From assembly GCF_001434465.1 (NCBI RefSeq), contig NZ_AZGE01000001.1, positions 1-64,000 on the forward strand: 64,000 bases of DNA, written 5' to 3'. The translations under genes were made by a program, and so were the position numbers. Below are positions 7,801 to 16,610 of the stretch, piece by piece. A model generated the notes under the pieces. That model was not told the DNA's origin and ran no database searches. It saw only the letters and a program-made list of their open reading frames with translations. Positions within the stretch are counted from its first letter, which is position 1, and each line of letters opens with the position of its first letter. Source of the stretch: Limosilactobacillus oris DSM 4864 (GTDB taxonomy: Bacteria > Bacillota > Bacilli > Lactobacillales > Lactobacillaceae).

Positions 7801-7852
7801 AAACTTACTCCTTAAAATAATGGGGCATTAGTGCATTATTAGTCCCGGTGGG

Positions 7853-8965
7853 TTAATGCAACGGCAGGTGCTGCTGTACCCGCCGCTTGATGTCAGAGAT
7901 AAAGTGGACATTAAGGGGGAGCTGTTCAATGTGGTTCTGCGCCCAGGACTTTAGGACGGCATTGAAGTCGGCGTTCTGGTCGATAGCGACGATTCCGCAG
8001 TCGCCACCCCCAGCCCCCGAGGTCTTGGCTGCCCCGCCAAACTGTTCCGCAATCTGACACAGGCGGTTTAAGACGGGAGTTTCAATGTCAACACCGGAGT
8101 TAGCCCCAAGCTGCTTGAGGAGGTCGCGGTTATAGCGGATTTCCCGCTTGATTCGTTCAAGATCCTGCTGGTGGAAGCCATCGACCATCCGCTGGATGCA
8201 GGACTTGCTTTCCTCAAGGAAGCGGTGGTAATCGTCCTGCCGCCGGGCCTTGAAGAGGGAAATCTTGTCGACCAGCTGAGAGGTAGACGCCGGTTTGCCG
8301 GTCCAGCCGATTAGGAGCTGGAGGTTCTCCGGGGCGTGCAGGGATTCTATCTGCAAGTCCGGCCAGGGAAGTTCGACCAGGGACTTGATGTCCAGGTATT
8401 GACGTTGCTGAGCGAGCCACTGCCGGTCAAAGGAGTGGTAGGAAATCCAGCCCCCGTACACGGACGCTGCCACATCCCCCAGGGAGCCGTTGCCCTGAAC
8501 CTCGAAGTGGGCGATAGCCGCCAGCTTGAAGATTTCGTCCTTTGTTACGGGGAGGTTATAGAAACGGCAGAGGGCCTTCACAGTGGCAACGGTGACCGCT
8601 GCGGAAGAACCTAAGCCGTACTTGCGGCCGTTCTGGCTATCGAGCTGGCTGTCAATCTGCAAGTCATAGATCCGCAGTTCCCGCTCGAACTGCCGGGCGT
8701 ATTCCTCAGTTACCCTAATGGCAGAGAGAATGTAGGAAAAAGGGTTATCCCTCTTATCCACTACCATCTGGTCACCCATCCGCCGCCAAAGCAGTTGGTT
8801 GTTGTGGTACTGCCGGCTAAAAATCTGGCCCATTTCCCGCGCCGACTCCTTGATCGTGCAGGTGACAAACTGGTCAAGGGCGACCAGCACGGCGGGATAA
8901 CCATTTTCAACCACGGCGTATTCGCCAGCAATGTATAATTTTCCTGGTGCTTTTTCAGTAATCAA
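7853..8965 (-). CDS. mvaK2: Phosphomevalonate kinase
   Basis: A 370-residue GHMP kinase phosphorylating mevalonate-5-phosphate. It shows the N-terminal substrate segment KAPGKLYIAGEYAVVENG, the ATP loop KYGLGSSAAVTVATVKA and the C-terminal KTSGAGGGDCGI motif. The likely start is TTG at 8965, ten bases after AGAAGGGA. The longer frame to an ATG at 8986 has no ribosome site and would begin only five bases after the mvaD stop. It is the third gene of mvaK1-mvaD-mvaK2-fni. Confidence 0.93.
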   Translation of the reverse strand: MITEKAPGKLYIAGEYAVVENGYPAVLVALDQFVTCTIKESAREMGQIFSRQYHNNQLLWRRMGDQMVVDKRDNPFSYILSAIRVTEEYARQFERELRIYDLQIDSQLDSQNGRKYGLGSSAAVTVATVKALCRFYNLPVTKDEIFKLAAIAHFEVQGNGSLGDVAASVYGGWISYHSFDRQWLAQQRQYLDIKSLVELPWPDLQIESLHAPENLQLLIGWTGKPASTSQLVDKISLFKARRQDDYHRFLEESKSCIQRMVDGFHQQDLERIKREIRYNRDLLKQLGANSGVDIETPVLNRLCQIAEQFGGAAKTSGAGGGDCGIVAIDQNADFNAVLKSWAQNHIEQLPLNVHFISDIKRRVQQHLPLH

Positions 8966-8991
8966 TTGCGTAAGTTCCCTTCTCATCCAAA

Positions 8992-9963
8992 TTAATCATT
9001 CCAAATCTCAACTCCCGGTCCCGGTTTAGCAACCACCAGCCGGTCAGTACCAAACTGGGCTGCCAGGGTCGAGTAGACTGCTTTCCGGTTGGCTTGGTCA
9101 TAAATGACCTTCACGTTCGGCCCGGCGTCCATCGTAAAGTAACAGTTGACGCCATTTTCCCGCAACTCCCTGACAATGGTCATCGCCGTTATGGTATCAC
9201 TGTCAAAGTAGGTGAAGCCGGGGTCGGCGGAGAGTGTCAGAGCGTGCATTCGCAGGGCGTTTTCCTCGGCGATGGCCCCAATTTGGTCAATATCTTGGGC
9301 CGCAATGGCCTTTTTAACTGCCGCCATGTCCCGGGCGACCACTTCTGCCCAGACCCGGTAGTAGGGAGAGGTCGAGACACTCTGCTGCATACCGAACCGG
9401 CTCGAAACCTTCTTCTTATGGGTGTCGACAAGGATAGCAATCATTTCGATGCCAAAATCGACTTGCTCCATAATCGGAAGCGCGTAGGAAGTTCGGTCAT
9501 CGTGGCCGGCCTGCCATTCGACTAAGCCGCCATAAATTGACCGGGTTGCCGAACCGGACCCCCGGCGTGCCAGTCGGGAAAGTTCGCGCCGGCTCAGCTG
9601 TAAACCAGCCGCCCGGCTCGCAGCACCCGCCAGAGCCGCAAATGCGGAGGCAGAAGAGGCCAATCCTGCCGCCGTGGGCACGTGGTTTTGCGAATCTACC
9701 CGTGCCCGGGCACTTAGGCCGCTGCGTTGTCGCACAATGTCCAACAGGTGGGTCACTTTCGCGGCCGCTGGTCCGGCAAGCTGCTGGCCGTTGATCATTA
9801 CTTGGTCGGCGGTTAGTTTCTGGTCAAAGTTGACCCTGGTGGTGGTGTAGAATTCATCAAGCGTTAAGGACAGGCTGTCCGTTTGCGGAATAATCAGCTC
9901 CTGGTCCTTTTTGCCCCAATACTTGACTAGGGCGATGTTGGTGTGGGCTTTCGCTGTCGCCAT
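8992..9963 (-). CDS. mvaD: Diphosphomevalonate decarboxylase
   Basis: A 323-residue GHMP-fold enzyme that decarboxylates mevalonate diphosphate to IPP. Signature segments are AHTNIALVKYWGKKD at the N-terminus, VPTAAGLASSASAFAALA (the phosphate loop), RRGSGSATRSIYGGLVEW and TMDAGPNVKV near the C-terminus. The start ATG at 9963 overlaps the mvaK1 stop by one base and follows AAGGAGGGA, giving tight coupling. The longer frame upstream lies inside mvaK1. Confidence 0.95.
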   Translation of the reverse strand: MATAKAHTNIALVKYWGKKDQELIIPQTDSLSLTLDEFYTTTRVNFDQKLTADQVMINGQQLAGPAAAKVTHLLDIVRQRSGLSARARVDSQNHVPTAAGLASSASAFAALAGAASRAAGLQLSRRELSRLARRGSGSATRSIYGGLVEWQAGHDDRTSYALPIMEQVDFGIEMIAILVDTHKKKVSSRFGMQQSVSTSPYYRVWAEVVARDMAAVKKAIAAQDIDQIGAIAEENALRMHALTLSADPGFTYFDSDTITAMTIVRELRENGVNCYFTMDAGPNVKVIYDQANRKAVYSTLAAQFGTDRLVVAKPGPGVEIWND

Positions 9964-10913
9964 TAAATCGTCCCTCCTTGGTCGAGTGGTTGAATCCAAG
10001 TCTGCGCCGCGCCATTCTCCTTGAGGATGCTGGCGAGCTTGCGGGCGCCGAGGGCGGTTTCCATGATGGCAAACATACAGCCGCCACGGCCACCCCCCGT
10101 TAGTTTGGCCCCCCGGGCGCCGTTTGCCCGGGCAACGGCGATCAGGTGATCCAGCTGGTCATTGCTGACGCCGAGAGCTGTTAGATCAGCCTGGGCGGCA
10201 TCGAGTGCCATCCCCAGTTTACCGACTTCATTGTGTTCTAGGAAACCACGGACATCCTTTACTAGTGCGCCCAGGTGGTCAATATGCTGGTTAGCGCTTG
10301 CCGGATCCTTTCGGATGAGGGCTTGCACGTCGGTAATGGCCTCCTTAGTGGCCCCCTTGATTCCAGTGTCGGCAATCACCATCGTAGCCGTGAGCTTCAT
10401 TTCAAGCGGTTGTCCGGCCTGACCCTTGACATAGTAGAGCGGGTTAGCAGACGAGCTAGTGGCCGCGTCCAGGCCAGAGGGGCTCCGGTGGGTGACTTCC
10501 TCTTCGATATCGGCGAGCCGGAGCAGGGTCGGACGGTCTAAGGACTTTTCGTAGTAATCAAAAAAAGTGCGCACAATCGCGATTGCGGTTGCGGCTGATG
10601 ATCCCATTCCGCGTTCTGCGGGCAGTTCACTAGCGATTGTCAGGCGCCAGCCATCCTTTTCACCAGCAAAGCGCTGGGTGAGGGCCCCAATCAACTTTTG
10701 AATGCCGCGCATCGCCGGAGGCAGTTGACTGAGTGGACCGTTATAGTAACGACTGGCAATGAGCTGCTCGCTAGTCGGCATGTGCTCGATGGTCGCCGTG
10801 AGTTTAACGTTGGGAAGCGGAAGCGCGATTGCGGGCTGTCCGTAGACAACGCTGTGCTCCCCCATTAAAATAATTTTGGCATGGCTCGTTCCAATCCCCT
10901 GTTGTTTCACCAT
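9963..10913 (-). CDS. mvaK1: Mevalonate kinase
   Basis: A 316-residue GHMP kinase, first gene of the mevalonate operon. Motifs are HAKIILMGEHSVVYGQPAIA near residue 11, the ATP-binding ERGMGSSAATAIAIVR near residue 100 and the C-terminal KLTGGGRGGCMFAI. It phosphorylates mevalonate at C5. The ATG at 10913 is preceded by AGTAGG, and a promoter sits upstream on the minus strand (TTGACT and TATGAT). Confidence 0.95.
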   Translation of the reverse strand: MVKQQGIGTSHAKIILMGEHSVVYGQPAIALPLPNVKLTATIEHMPTSEQLIASRYYNGPLSQLPPAMRGIQKLIGALTQRFAGEKDGWRLTIASELPAERGMGSSAATAIAIVRTFFDYYEKSLDRPTLLRLADIEEEVTHRSPSGLDAATSSSANPLYYVKGQAGQPLEMKLTATMVIADTGIKGATKEAITDVQALIRKDPASANQHIDHLGALVKDVRGFLEHNEVGKLGMALDAAQADLTALGVSNDQLDHLIAVARANGARGAKLTGGGRGGCMFAIMETALGARKLASILKENGAAQTWIQPLDQGGTI

Positions 10914-10949
10914 CGTAACCTACTTTCTCAGATAAAAATTCCATTTTCC

Positions 10950-10977
10950 ATCATAACTTAAAATGGTCCAAAGTCAA
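10950..10977 (-). promoter_or_regulatory. Predicted promoter of the mevalonate operon
   Basis: On the minus strand TTGACT (10977-10972) and TATGAT (10955-10950) are separated by 16 bases, placing the transcript start about 25-30 bases before the mvaK1 ATG. Confidence 0.6.
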
Positions 10978-11094
10978 AGGGGCGGACTTGACTTGTAACC
11001 AAATCTAAAGAAATCGGCGACTTAATCCCCCGCGGCCGGGGAAGAATGGTGTATCATACTATTAGGAATAAAATAGGAGAAATCCGGTGATATT

Positions 11095-13944
11095 TTGCAA
11101 AAGAAGAATAAACGGCGGACACCCAAGCGTGACCGGACCGCGCCGATCTATTCGGTCGTTGATCTGGAAACGACTGGTACCAGTGTTAATCACGGTGACC
11201 GCATTATCCAAATTGGCTGCGTTCTTGTCCAGGACGGCCAGGTCATCAACCACTTTGAGACAAAGGTTAACCCGCGGGAGAAGATTCCCCGGGCGGTCGT
11301 ACAGCTGACCGGCATCCAGGACCGGGACGTTCGCAAGGCCCCGCTTTTTGAAGATGTGGCGGGGACAATCTACAGCCTCTTGACGGGTACAACGTTCGTC
11401 GCTCATAACGTTAACTTTGATTTTCCGTTTTTAAACGCGGAACTTGAACGGGCGGGCTACCCACCGCTGCCAATCAAGGCCATTGACACGGTGACGCTCA
11501 GTCAAATCTTGCTGCCCACGGCGAAGAGCTTCCGCCTGCGGGACCTGACGAGCAGCTTGCAAATCGAGCATGACCATCCGCATAGTGCGGTCTCTGACGC
11601 CGAGGCGACCGCCAGTTTGCTGGTCGACCTCTTGAAGCGGGTTCATGACCTGCCGACGGTGACCCTTGACCAGCTGGTTCAGATGAAGTTGGACCTGCCT
11701 CAGCAGACAGCCGAAGTGTTCACGGCTGAGCTCGACCGGCGTCGTACCCACCCGCAGCCGCTCAGCGAGGACCTGTTCGTCAGTCATGGCCTGGTCTTGC
11801 ATAAGCAACGGCCAGTAGCGGTAGAAAAAGCCACCGCCAAGGTTCGTTACCCGGCCACCCGGCGCGCAAAGGAAAAGCTCTTTAAAGATCAGCTCGCTTT
11901 TCGTCCGGTCCAGGCCAAGATGATGAATAGTATCTACAATAACTACACGCATGATGAACCCAAAAACATGGTTGTGGAAGCCGGGACGGGGAGTGGGAAG
12001 ACCCTCGGCTACTTGCTGCCGTTGGCCTACGCTGCCTTCCCTGACAAACGGATTGTCGTCAGCACCGCCACGAACCTGCTCCAGGAACAGGTCGATAGTC
12101 AGGCTGTTCGGCAGCTTAACCAGCTGTTGCCATTTACCGTCAATAGCGTGGTGGTTAAGGGCAACCAGCATTACATTGACCTTGCCAAGTTCGTGCACTC
12201 TCTGAGTATTATTGAAGATTCCAAGCTGGTCCAGCTGATTAAGGCAAAAATCCTCGTCTGGCTGTTGCAAACGACGACAGGGGACCTTGATGAACTGAAC
12301 CTGACAACTACGAGGTCGCCATACTTTACTGAGATTCGCCACCGGGGTGTGCGGACACTCAACCCGAAGAGTGAGTTTTACAGGGATGACTTTCTGGTTC
12401 GGCGGAACCAGCGGCTCGACCAAGCCGACGTGATTATTACTAACCACTCCTACTTGGTAGCTCATGCTGAGTTACTGGGGGATGGCACCCGACGGCCGTA
12501 CCTGGTAGTTGATGAGGCCCAGCACCTCAGTCGCAACATCCTGTGCCAATCACGGCGGCAATTTAACTTTCAGCAGATCAGGGCGGCCGTTCATATTTTG
12601 GATGGCCTAGTAAGTAATGGTAGTGAGCGCAATCTGGTCAACATTTTCGCCGACCACCCCCTGGGGAGCTACAATGTTGAATTGCTCCGGGAGGACCTGC
12701 ATCACGTCAGCGAGGCCGTTAACCAGTTTCAACAGGCACTTTACCGTCAGTTTATGCAGCAGTCGACTACGAGTACGGACAACGAGCTGATCGAGCAGCC
12801 GTTGGTAAACAAACAGTTGGAGCAACTGCTCGACATCGGCGGACCGGTAATGATGGAGCTGGAACAAGCGCTGGGGAGCGTGCAATTGCATTTCTCCGCC
12901 TTGCGCCACATTTTTAGCCAGCAGGCGGGGCGGTGGCTGCCGAGTGACCGTTACCTGATGAGCCAGTTTCAGAGCCAGCTGACGACGCTCGTGGATGCTG
13001 ACACGACCCTGAACAGTTTTAACGAAACCCTCCGCCACCGAGGTGAGGAGGCGGCGTTTTGGTTAACGATCCGTCAGTCGGCCGAGCACAGCACGATGGT
13101 TCTCCGTGGGGGCCTCCTGTCAGTCAACCACTTCTTGACTGAGCAGGTCTACCCGTACTTTGCCCAGCCGCTGTTCGTCGGCGCGACCCTCTTTAGTTCG
13201 AGCCGGTCGCAGTATTTATACCAGCAGTTAGACCTAGACCGGCGAGAAACGTCGACCAAGCGTTTTGCATCACCATTCGACTACGAGCATCATTCTAAGG
13301 TTCTGATTGCTAAGGACGCTCCGCTGCCCGGCAACCAGAAGAATGCGGACTATGTTCACTACCTGGCCCAGACGATTTATGACCTAACCAAAGACAGCAA
13401 CTGTCAGACGATGGTCCTCTTCAACTCCCTGTTGATGGTTGACCAGGTCTATTCACAGTTGCGCGAGACCGACCTGTTTAACCAGCGTGATATTTTGGCC
13501 CAGGGAATCACCGGCAGCCGAGAAAAAATCTTGAAGCAGTTTTCAACTGGAGAAAACGCGCTGCTGCTTGGGGCCGCTAGTTTCTGGGAGGGTGTTGACT
13601 TGCCGGATACGGCCCTGGAACTCCTGATCATTACCCGGTTGCCGTTTGATTCTCCCGACGAAATTATGAACCGGGCTTACAATAGCCTGCTTAAACGACA
13701 GGGAAAGAATCCTTTCTACCAGTCTGAGCTGCCGAAAGCGACGATGCGGCTCCGGCAGGGGATTGGCCGCCTCATCCGGACCGAGACGGACACCGGGGTC
13801 GCGGTAATCTTGGATCCGCGGCTCCTGACCCGTCGGTACGGTCAGACGATCATGAAAAACTTGGAGCGGGACTACCCGCTTACCATTCTGCCGACCGACC
13901 AGCTGGTGCGGACTGCTAATAATTTTCTTAAAAAGCATCATTAG
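11095..13944 (+). CDS. dinG: DinG-type helicase with N-terminal DEDD 3'-5' exonuclease domain
   Basis: A 949-residue fusion typical of Firmicutes. Residues about 15-180 form a DnaQ-like exonuclease: SVVDLETTG (ExoI), VAHNVNFDFPFLNAEL (ExoII) and HSAVSDAEATASLL (ExoIII). The rest is an XPD/DinG-like superfamily 2 helicase: Walker A EAGTGSGKTLGYLLP, a DEAH-box variant VVDEAQHL, and motif VI RLRQGIGRLIR near residue 885. The iron-sulfur Cys set of classical DinG is not evident. The TTG at 11095 lies about 14 bases from AGGAG, so the exact start is uncertain. tseB follows. Confidence 0.9.
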   Translation: MQKKNKRRTPKRDRTAPIYSVVDLETTGTSVNHGDRIIQIGCVLVQDGQVINHFETKVNPREKIPRAVVQLTGIQDRDVRKAPLFEDVAGTIYSLLTGTTFVAHNVNFDFPFLNAELERAGYPPLPIKAIDTVTLSQILLPTAKSFRLRDLTSSLQIEHDHPHSAVSDAEATASLLVDLLKRVHDLPTVTLDQLVQMKLDLPQQTAEVFTAELDRRRTHPQPLSEDLFVSHGLVLHKQRPVAVEKATAKVRYPATRRAKEKLFKDQLAFRPVQAKMMNSIYNNYTHDEPKNMVVEAGTGSGKTLGYLLPLAYAAFPDKRIVVSTATNLLQEQVDSQAVRQLNQLLPFTVNSVVVKGNQHYIDLAKFVHSLSIIEDSKLVQLIKAKILVWLLQTTTGDLDELNLTTTRSPYFTEIRHRGVRTLNPKSEFYRDDFLVRRNQRLDQADVIITNHSYLVAHAELLGDGTRRPYLVVDEAQHLSRNILCQSRRQFNFQQIRAAVHILDGLVSNGSERNLVNIFADHPLGSYNVELLREDLHHVSEAVNQFQQALYRQFMQQSTTSTDNELIEQPLVNKQLEQLLDIGGPVMMELEQALGSVQLHFSALRHIFSQQAGRWLPSDRYLMSQFQSQLTTLVDADTTLNSFNETLRHRGEEAAFWLTIRQSAEHSTMVLRGGLLSVNHFLTEQVYPYFAQPLFVGATLFSSSRSQYLYQQLDLDRRETSTKRFASPFDYEHHSKVLIAKDAPLPGNQKNADYVHYLAQTIYDLTKDSNCQTMVLFNSLLMVDQVYSQLRETDLFNQRDILAQGITGSREKILKQFSTGENALLLGAASFWEGVDLPDTALELLIITRLPFDSPDEIMNRAYNSLLKRQGKNPFYQSELPKATMRLRQGIGRLIRTETDTGVAVILDPRLLTRRYGQTIMKNLERDYPLTILPTDQLVRTANNFLKKHH

Positions 13945-14016
13945 TTAGCGCTAGTTGCTAATTTTTTGATATAATCTAAAAGATTGACATCAGAAGCTGA
14001 GGAAGGGATAGCAAGA

Positions 14017-14535
14017 ATGCAAAGTCGACGTGAAGTTCAACAAGCGCAAAGCCGCGGTTCGTTTCGGAAACGGGTCCGCAATGTTTTGCTGGTAATTCTG
14101 GTAATCTTGCTGGTAGGCTGGGTAACTTACGCAGTCAGCAACCAACCACGAGCGGCCGCTCGCCGGCAGGCCATCCAGCTGGCCGAAAAATACGGTCATC
14201 TCCAGGATCCGCAAAAGTTTTACATCTATAACCGGGAGAGTACCTTCTACACGGTAGCCGGCAAAAACCAGCAGGGACAGTCGATCCTAGTGATTGTTCC
14301 GCAAAAAGGCGGCAACATCCGGGTGCTCAAGCAGGCGGACGGTTTATCTGCCCAACAGGTTCGGACAATGACCAGGCAACGCCGGCATCCCGCCGAAATC
14401 CTCAAGGTGGCGCCAGGCTTGTTTAACGATAAGGCTGTCTGGGAAGTCACTTACCGTAACGGGAAGGGCCGCCTGTGCTATGACCTGATCAATTTTAAGA
14501 CCGGGAAGTATGTTCAAGAGATTAATAACCTATAA
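14017..14535 (+). CDS. TseB/YpmB-like single-pass membrane protein (DUF5590)
   Basis: A 172-residue protein with a basic N-terminus (KRVRN), one membrane helix at about residues 23-42 and an extracytoplasmic remainder with the YpmB-type duplicated small domain (RQAIQLAEKYGHLQDPQKFYIYNRESTFYTVAG). In Bacillus, TseB helps PBP2A-dependent cell-wall elongation. The position after dinG matches dinG-ypmA-ypmB order. ATG 14017 follows GGAAGGGA by about eight bases; an upstream in-frame TTG lacks a ribosome site. Confidence 0.8.
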   Translation: MQSRREVQQAQSRGSFRKRVRNVLLVILVILLVGWVTYAVSNQPRAAARRQAIQLAEKYGHLQDPQKFYIYNRESTFYTVAGKNQQGQSILVIVPQKGGNIRVLKQADGLSAQQVRTMTRQRRHPAEILKVAPGLFNDKAVWEVTYRNGKGRLCYDLINFKTGKYVQEINNL

Positions 14536-14542
14536 GACCACA

Positions 14543-14582
14543 AAGAGGTTGGGAGAAAGCCATATTTTCTCCCAACCTCTTA
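14543..14582 (+). terminator. Terminator-like hairpin between tseB and dnaD
   Basis: AAGAGGTTGGGAGAAA pairs with TTTCTCCCAACCTCTT. It belongs to the same hairpin family as the ends of repeat R1 at 2874 and 54049. The dnaD ribosome site starts just after it. Confidence 0.7.
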
Positions 14583-14599
14583 TCTAGGAGGGGTGTTAA

Positions 14600-15307
14600 A
14601 TGGCAGAAAATATCTTGCAGCGGTACCTGGCAGCAGGGGAAACCCTAATCAGCAACCTGCTGCTCCACCATTACAAGGAGTTAGGGCTGACGACCTCGCA
14701 GTTGGTGCTCTACTTACAATTGAAGTCGTACCAAGACCAGGGGGTGGCTAATCCCGATATCCGCCAAGTAGCGAAAAACCTGGGGACGTCCGAAGTGCAG
14801 GTGTTTGACCAGCTTCACCAGATGATGATCAACGGTCTTGCGGAGCAGAAGATGCAACGTCAGGCGGACGGCAAGGAAGAGGCGGTGTATGACTTTACGC
14901 CGCTGATCAACCGCTTGGTTCTTTATGATGAGCAGCAGGCTGACCAGCAAAAAGATGATACGGGAGCTAATGAACGAATGAAGACCTTTAACCAGTTGGA
15001 AGCCGAATTCAACCGGCCCCTGTCGTCAATGGAAATGCAGATTGTCAATGACTGGCTGGACAAGGATAGTTATAGCCCGGTAATGATCAAGCTGGCCTTA
15101 CGCCAGGCGGTTCTGAACAGCGCGCTCAACCTGAAGTATATGGAGCGTGTTCTGGAAAGCTGGGCTCACCAGGGCTTGCGCAGTCAGCACGATATTGAGG
15201 AACATGAACGCCAGTTTGAGGAACAGCGGGGGCAGTCAGCAGCTGCTAGTGGTAAAGGCAAACAACCACGTGGCCCCAAGATTCCAATTTACAAACTAGG
15301 TGAGTAG
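14600..15307 (+). CDS. dnaD: DnaD replication-initiation protein
   Basis: A 235-residue DnaD: an N-terminal winged-helix oligomerisation domain (LTTSQLVLYLQLKSYQDQG, then VAKNLGTSEVQVFDQL) and a C-terminal DnaD/PF07261 domain from about residue 128 (FNQLEAEFNRPLSSMEMQIVNDWLD, ALRQAVLNSALNLKYMERVLESW). It takes part in primosome assembly at the origin with DnaA and DnaB. AGGAGGGG precedes the ATG. In Bacillus dnaD is followed by nth, ypoC, ponA and recU; here an EamA transporter takes the place of nth. Confidence 0.93.
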   Translation: MAENILQRYLAAGETLISNLLLHHYKELGLTTSQLVLYLQLKSYQDQGVANPDIRQVAKNLGTSEVQVFDQLHQMMINGLAEQKMQRQADGKEEAVYDFTPLINRLVLYDEQQADQQKDDTGANERMKTFNQLEAEFNRPLSSMEMQIVNDWLDKDSYSPVMIKLALRQAVLNSALNLKYMERVLESWAHQGLRSQHDIEEHERQFEEQRGQSAAASGKGKQPRGPKIPIYKLGE

Positions 15308-15330
15308 AAGTAGAGAAGGGATGGATGAAA

Positions 15331-16248
15331 ATGGATAATGGTAATTTGTCACGGCAGGTAATGAAAGGAATTGGCTGGGCGGCCCTCGCCTCCGTTATGT
15401 GGGGGATTTCCGGGACGGTGCTCCAGCTGATCTCGCAAAACTTAGCCATTCCGGCAACCTGGATGCTCTCGACCCGGACCCTGATTACCGGGGTGATTCT
15501 TCTGGCAATCAGCTTCTGTATTTATGGAAAACGAACTTTTGACGTCTTTAAGACAAAGGAAACTGCTATTTCGGTTGTGGCCTACGCAATCTTTGGCCTA
15601 ATGCTGAACCTGCTGACTTTCTACTATGCGGTCCAGACGGGGAACGCCTCTGCGGCGACGATTTTGCAGTACCTGTCACCGCTGTTTATTGTCCTCGGGG
15701 ATATTTTTATCCTACGGGAACGGCCACTCCGGAGTGACATCATTGCCTTTGCCTTGGCAATGATTGGGATTGTAATGTGCGTTACCCGGGGTAACCTGCA
15801 TTCACTGTCGCTGCCAGTGGTTTCCCTGTTGTGGGGCCTGGGTTCTGGAATCACGGCCGCCTTCTATGTTGTTCTGCCGAAGCGGGCCGTTGCCAAAAAC
15901 CCGCCATTGGTTGTCCTCGGCTGGGGGACAATGATTGCCGGGGTCCTGTTTAACCTTTACCGTCCAATGTGGGTCAACCCGCCTCACATCTCGACGACCC
16001 TCGTGTTATCAGTGGGGACGGTAATCCTGTTCGGAACGATTCTGCCATTTGGCTTGCTGCTACACGCGACGAACTTTGCGCCATCGGACGTGGTCAGCAT
16101 TATGGATGCCCTGCAGCCAATCGTTACCTCGGTGTTGAGCGTGATCTTCTTCCACCTCTTCATGAACTGGGTGGAAATTATCGGGATTATCCTGGTCCTG
16201 ATCGCGATTTACCTCTTGCAGGATGGCCGTCGGAAGATTCAGGTATGA
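15331..16248 (+). CDS. EamA-family (DMT) transporter
   Basis: A roughly 305-residue membrane protein with about ten hydrophobic helices and two EamA repeats; the first begins GIGWAALASVMWGISGTVLQ and the second near SLLWGLGSGITAAFYV. DMT carriers export or import small metabolites such as amino acids; the substrate cannot be called. ATG 15331 is ten bases after AGAAGGG; an in-frame ATG at 15325 is only four bases away. It starts shortly after dnaD and may be read through from it. Confidence 0.85.
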   Translation: MDNGNLSRQVMKGIGWAALASVMWGISGTVLQLISQNLAIPATWMLSTRTLITGVILLAISFCIYGKRTFDVFKTKETAISVVAYAIFGLMLNLLTFYYAVQTGNASAATILQYLSPLFIVLGDIFILRERPLRSDIIAFALAMIGIVMCVTRGNLHSLSLPVVSLLWGLGSGITAAFYVVLPKRAVAKNPPLVVLGWGTMIAGVLFNLYRPMWVNPPHISTTLVLSVGTVILFGTILPFGLLLHATNFAPSDVVSIMDALQPIVTSVLSVIFFHLFMNWVEIIGIILVLIAIYLLQDGRRKIQV

Positions 16249-16275
16249 TTGTTCCATTTAAGAAACTTAAAAGGG

Positions 16276-16440
16276 GCTGTGACATAAGTCCTATTACTTT
16301 AATAAAAAGCGAACAGCGCGGTACACAAATGGGCTTCAGGGTTCGGCAAAACCGAACTCCGAAGCCCTATTTGTGCTCGCGGGGGCTCGAAAACGAAGTC
16401 GTAAACGACTTCTGTCTCGCTCCCTTTACTGTTTTAAAGA
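16276..16440 (+). repeat. Dispersed intergenic repeat R2a (hairpin family)
   Basis: After the EamA stop, a stretch contains GGCTTCAGG and TTCGG pairing with CCGAA and CCGAAGCC, then a second stem GAAGTCGTAAACGACTTC. The first hairpin recurs at 30998-31037 with near-identical loop and arms, and a shorter related stretch (AATAAAAAGC) occurs at 28451. It probably doubles as terminator for the plus-strand genes. No coding content. Confidence 0.6.
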
Positions 16441-16479
16441 CAAAAATGCAATAGCGCAGTAGCTGGCTGGCAGTTCAAA
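16433..16479 (+). repeat. Dispersed repeat R2b, copy 1 (inverted copy at 51353-51398)
   Basis: About 46 bases including GCAGTAGCTGGCTGGCAGTT recur in reverse complement at 51353-51398 with only a few differences. No gene is contained. It lies in the 360-base gene-free stretch between the EamA gene and ponA. Confidence 0.65.
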
Positions 16480-16543
16480 TAGTGCGGCGTAGCTATCCTT
16501 CCGACAGGCAAGCTCCGCGTCGTCTCACTCTCTTAGATACAGT

Positions 16544-16586
16544 AACGGCCCATACCAGAGAAAAGTAGTTCTGGCATGGGCCGTTG
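16544..16586. terminator. Bidirectional terminator before ponA (3' side)
   Basis: AACGGCCCATACCAGA pairs with TCTGGCATGGGCCGTT around an eight-base loop, with one G-T type mismatch. On the minus strand it lies 25 bases after the ponA stop. Confidence 0.75.
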
Positions 16587-16610
16587 TATTAGTCTTAATT
16601 GTAATTGTAC

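Noticed and set aside
11431-12465. 344-codon open frame on the minus strand inside dinG
   Set aside because: It is the antisense shadow of a conserved helicase with no ribosome site or family match.
15969-16454. 161-codon frame overlapping the end of the EamA gene and repeat R2a
   Set aside because: Different frame from the real transporter, and it runs through repeat hairpins.
16433-16490. tRNA-like segment around GCAGTTCAAAT
   Set aside because: The T-loop-like string is not flanked by acceptor or anticodon stems; it is part of repeat R2b.
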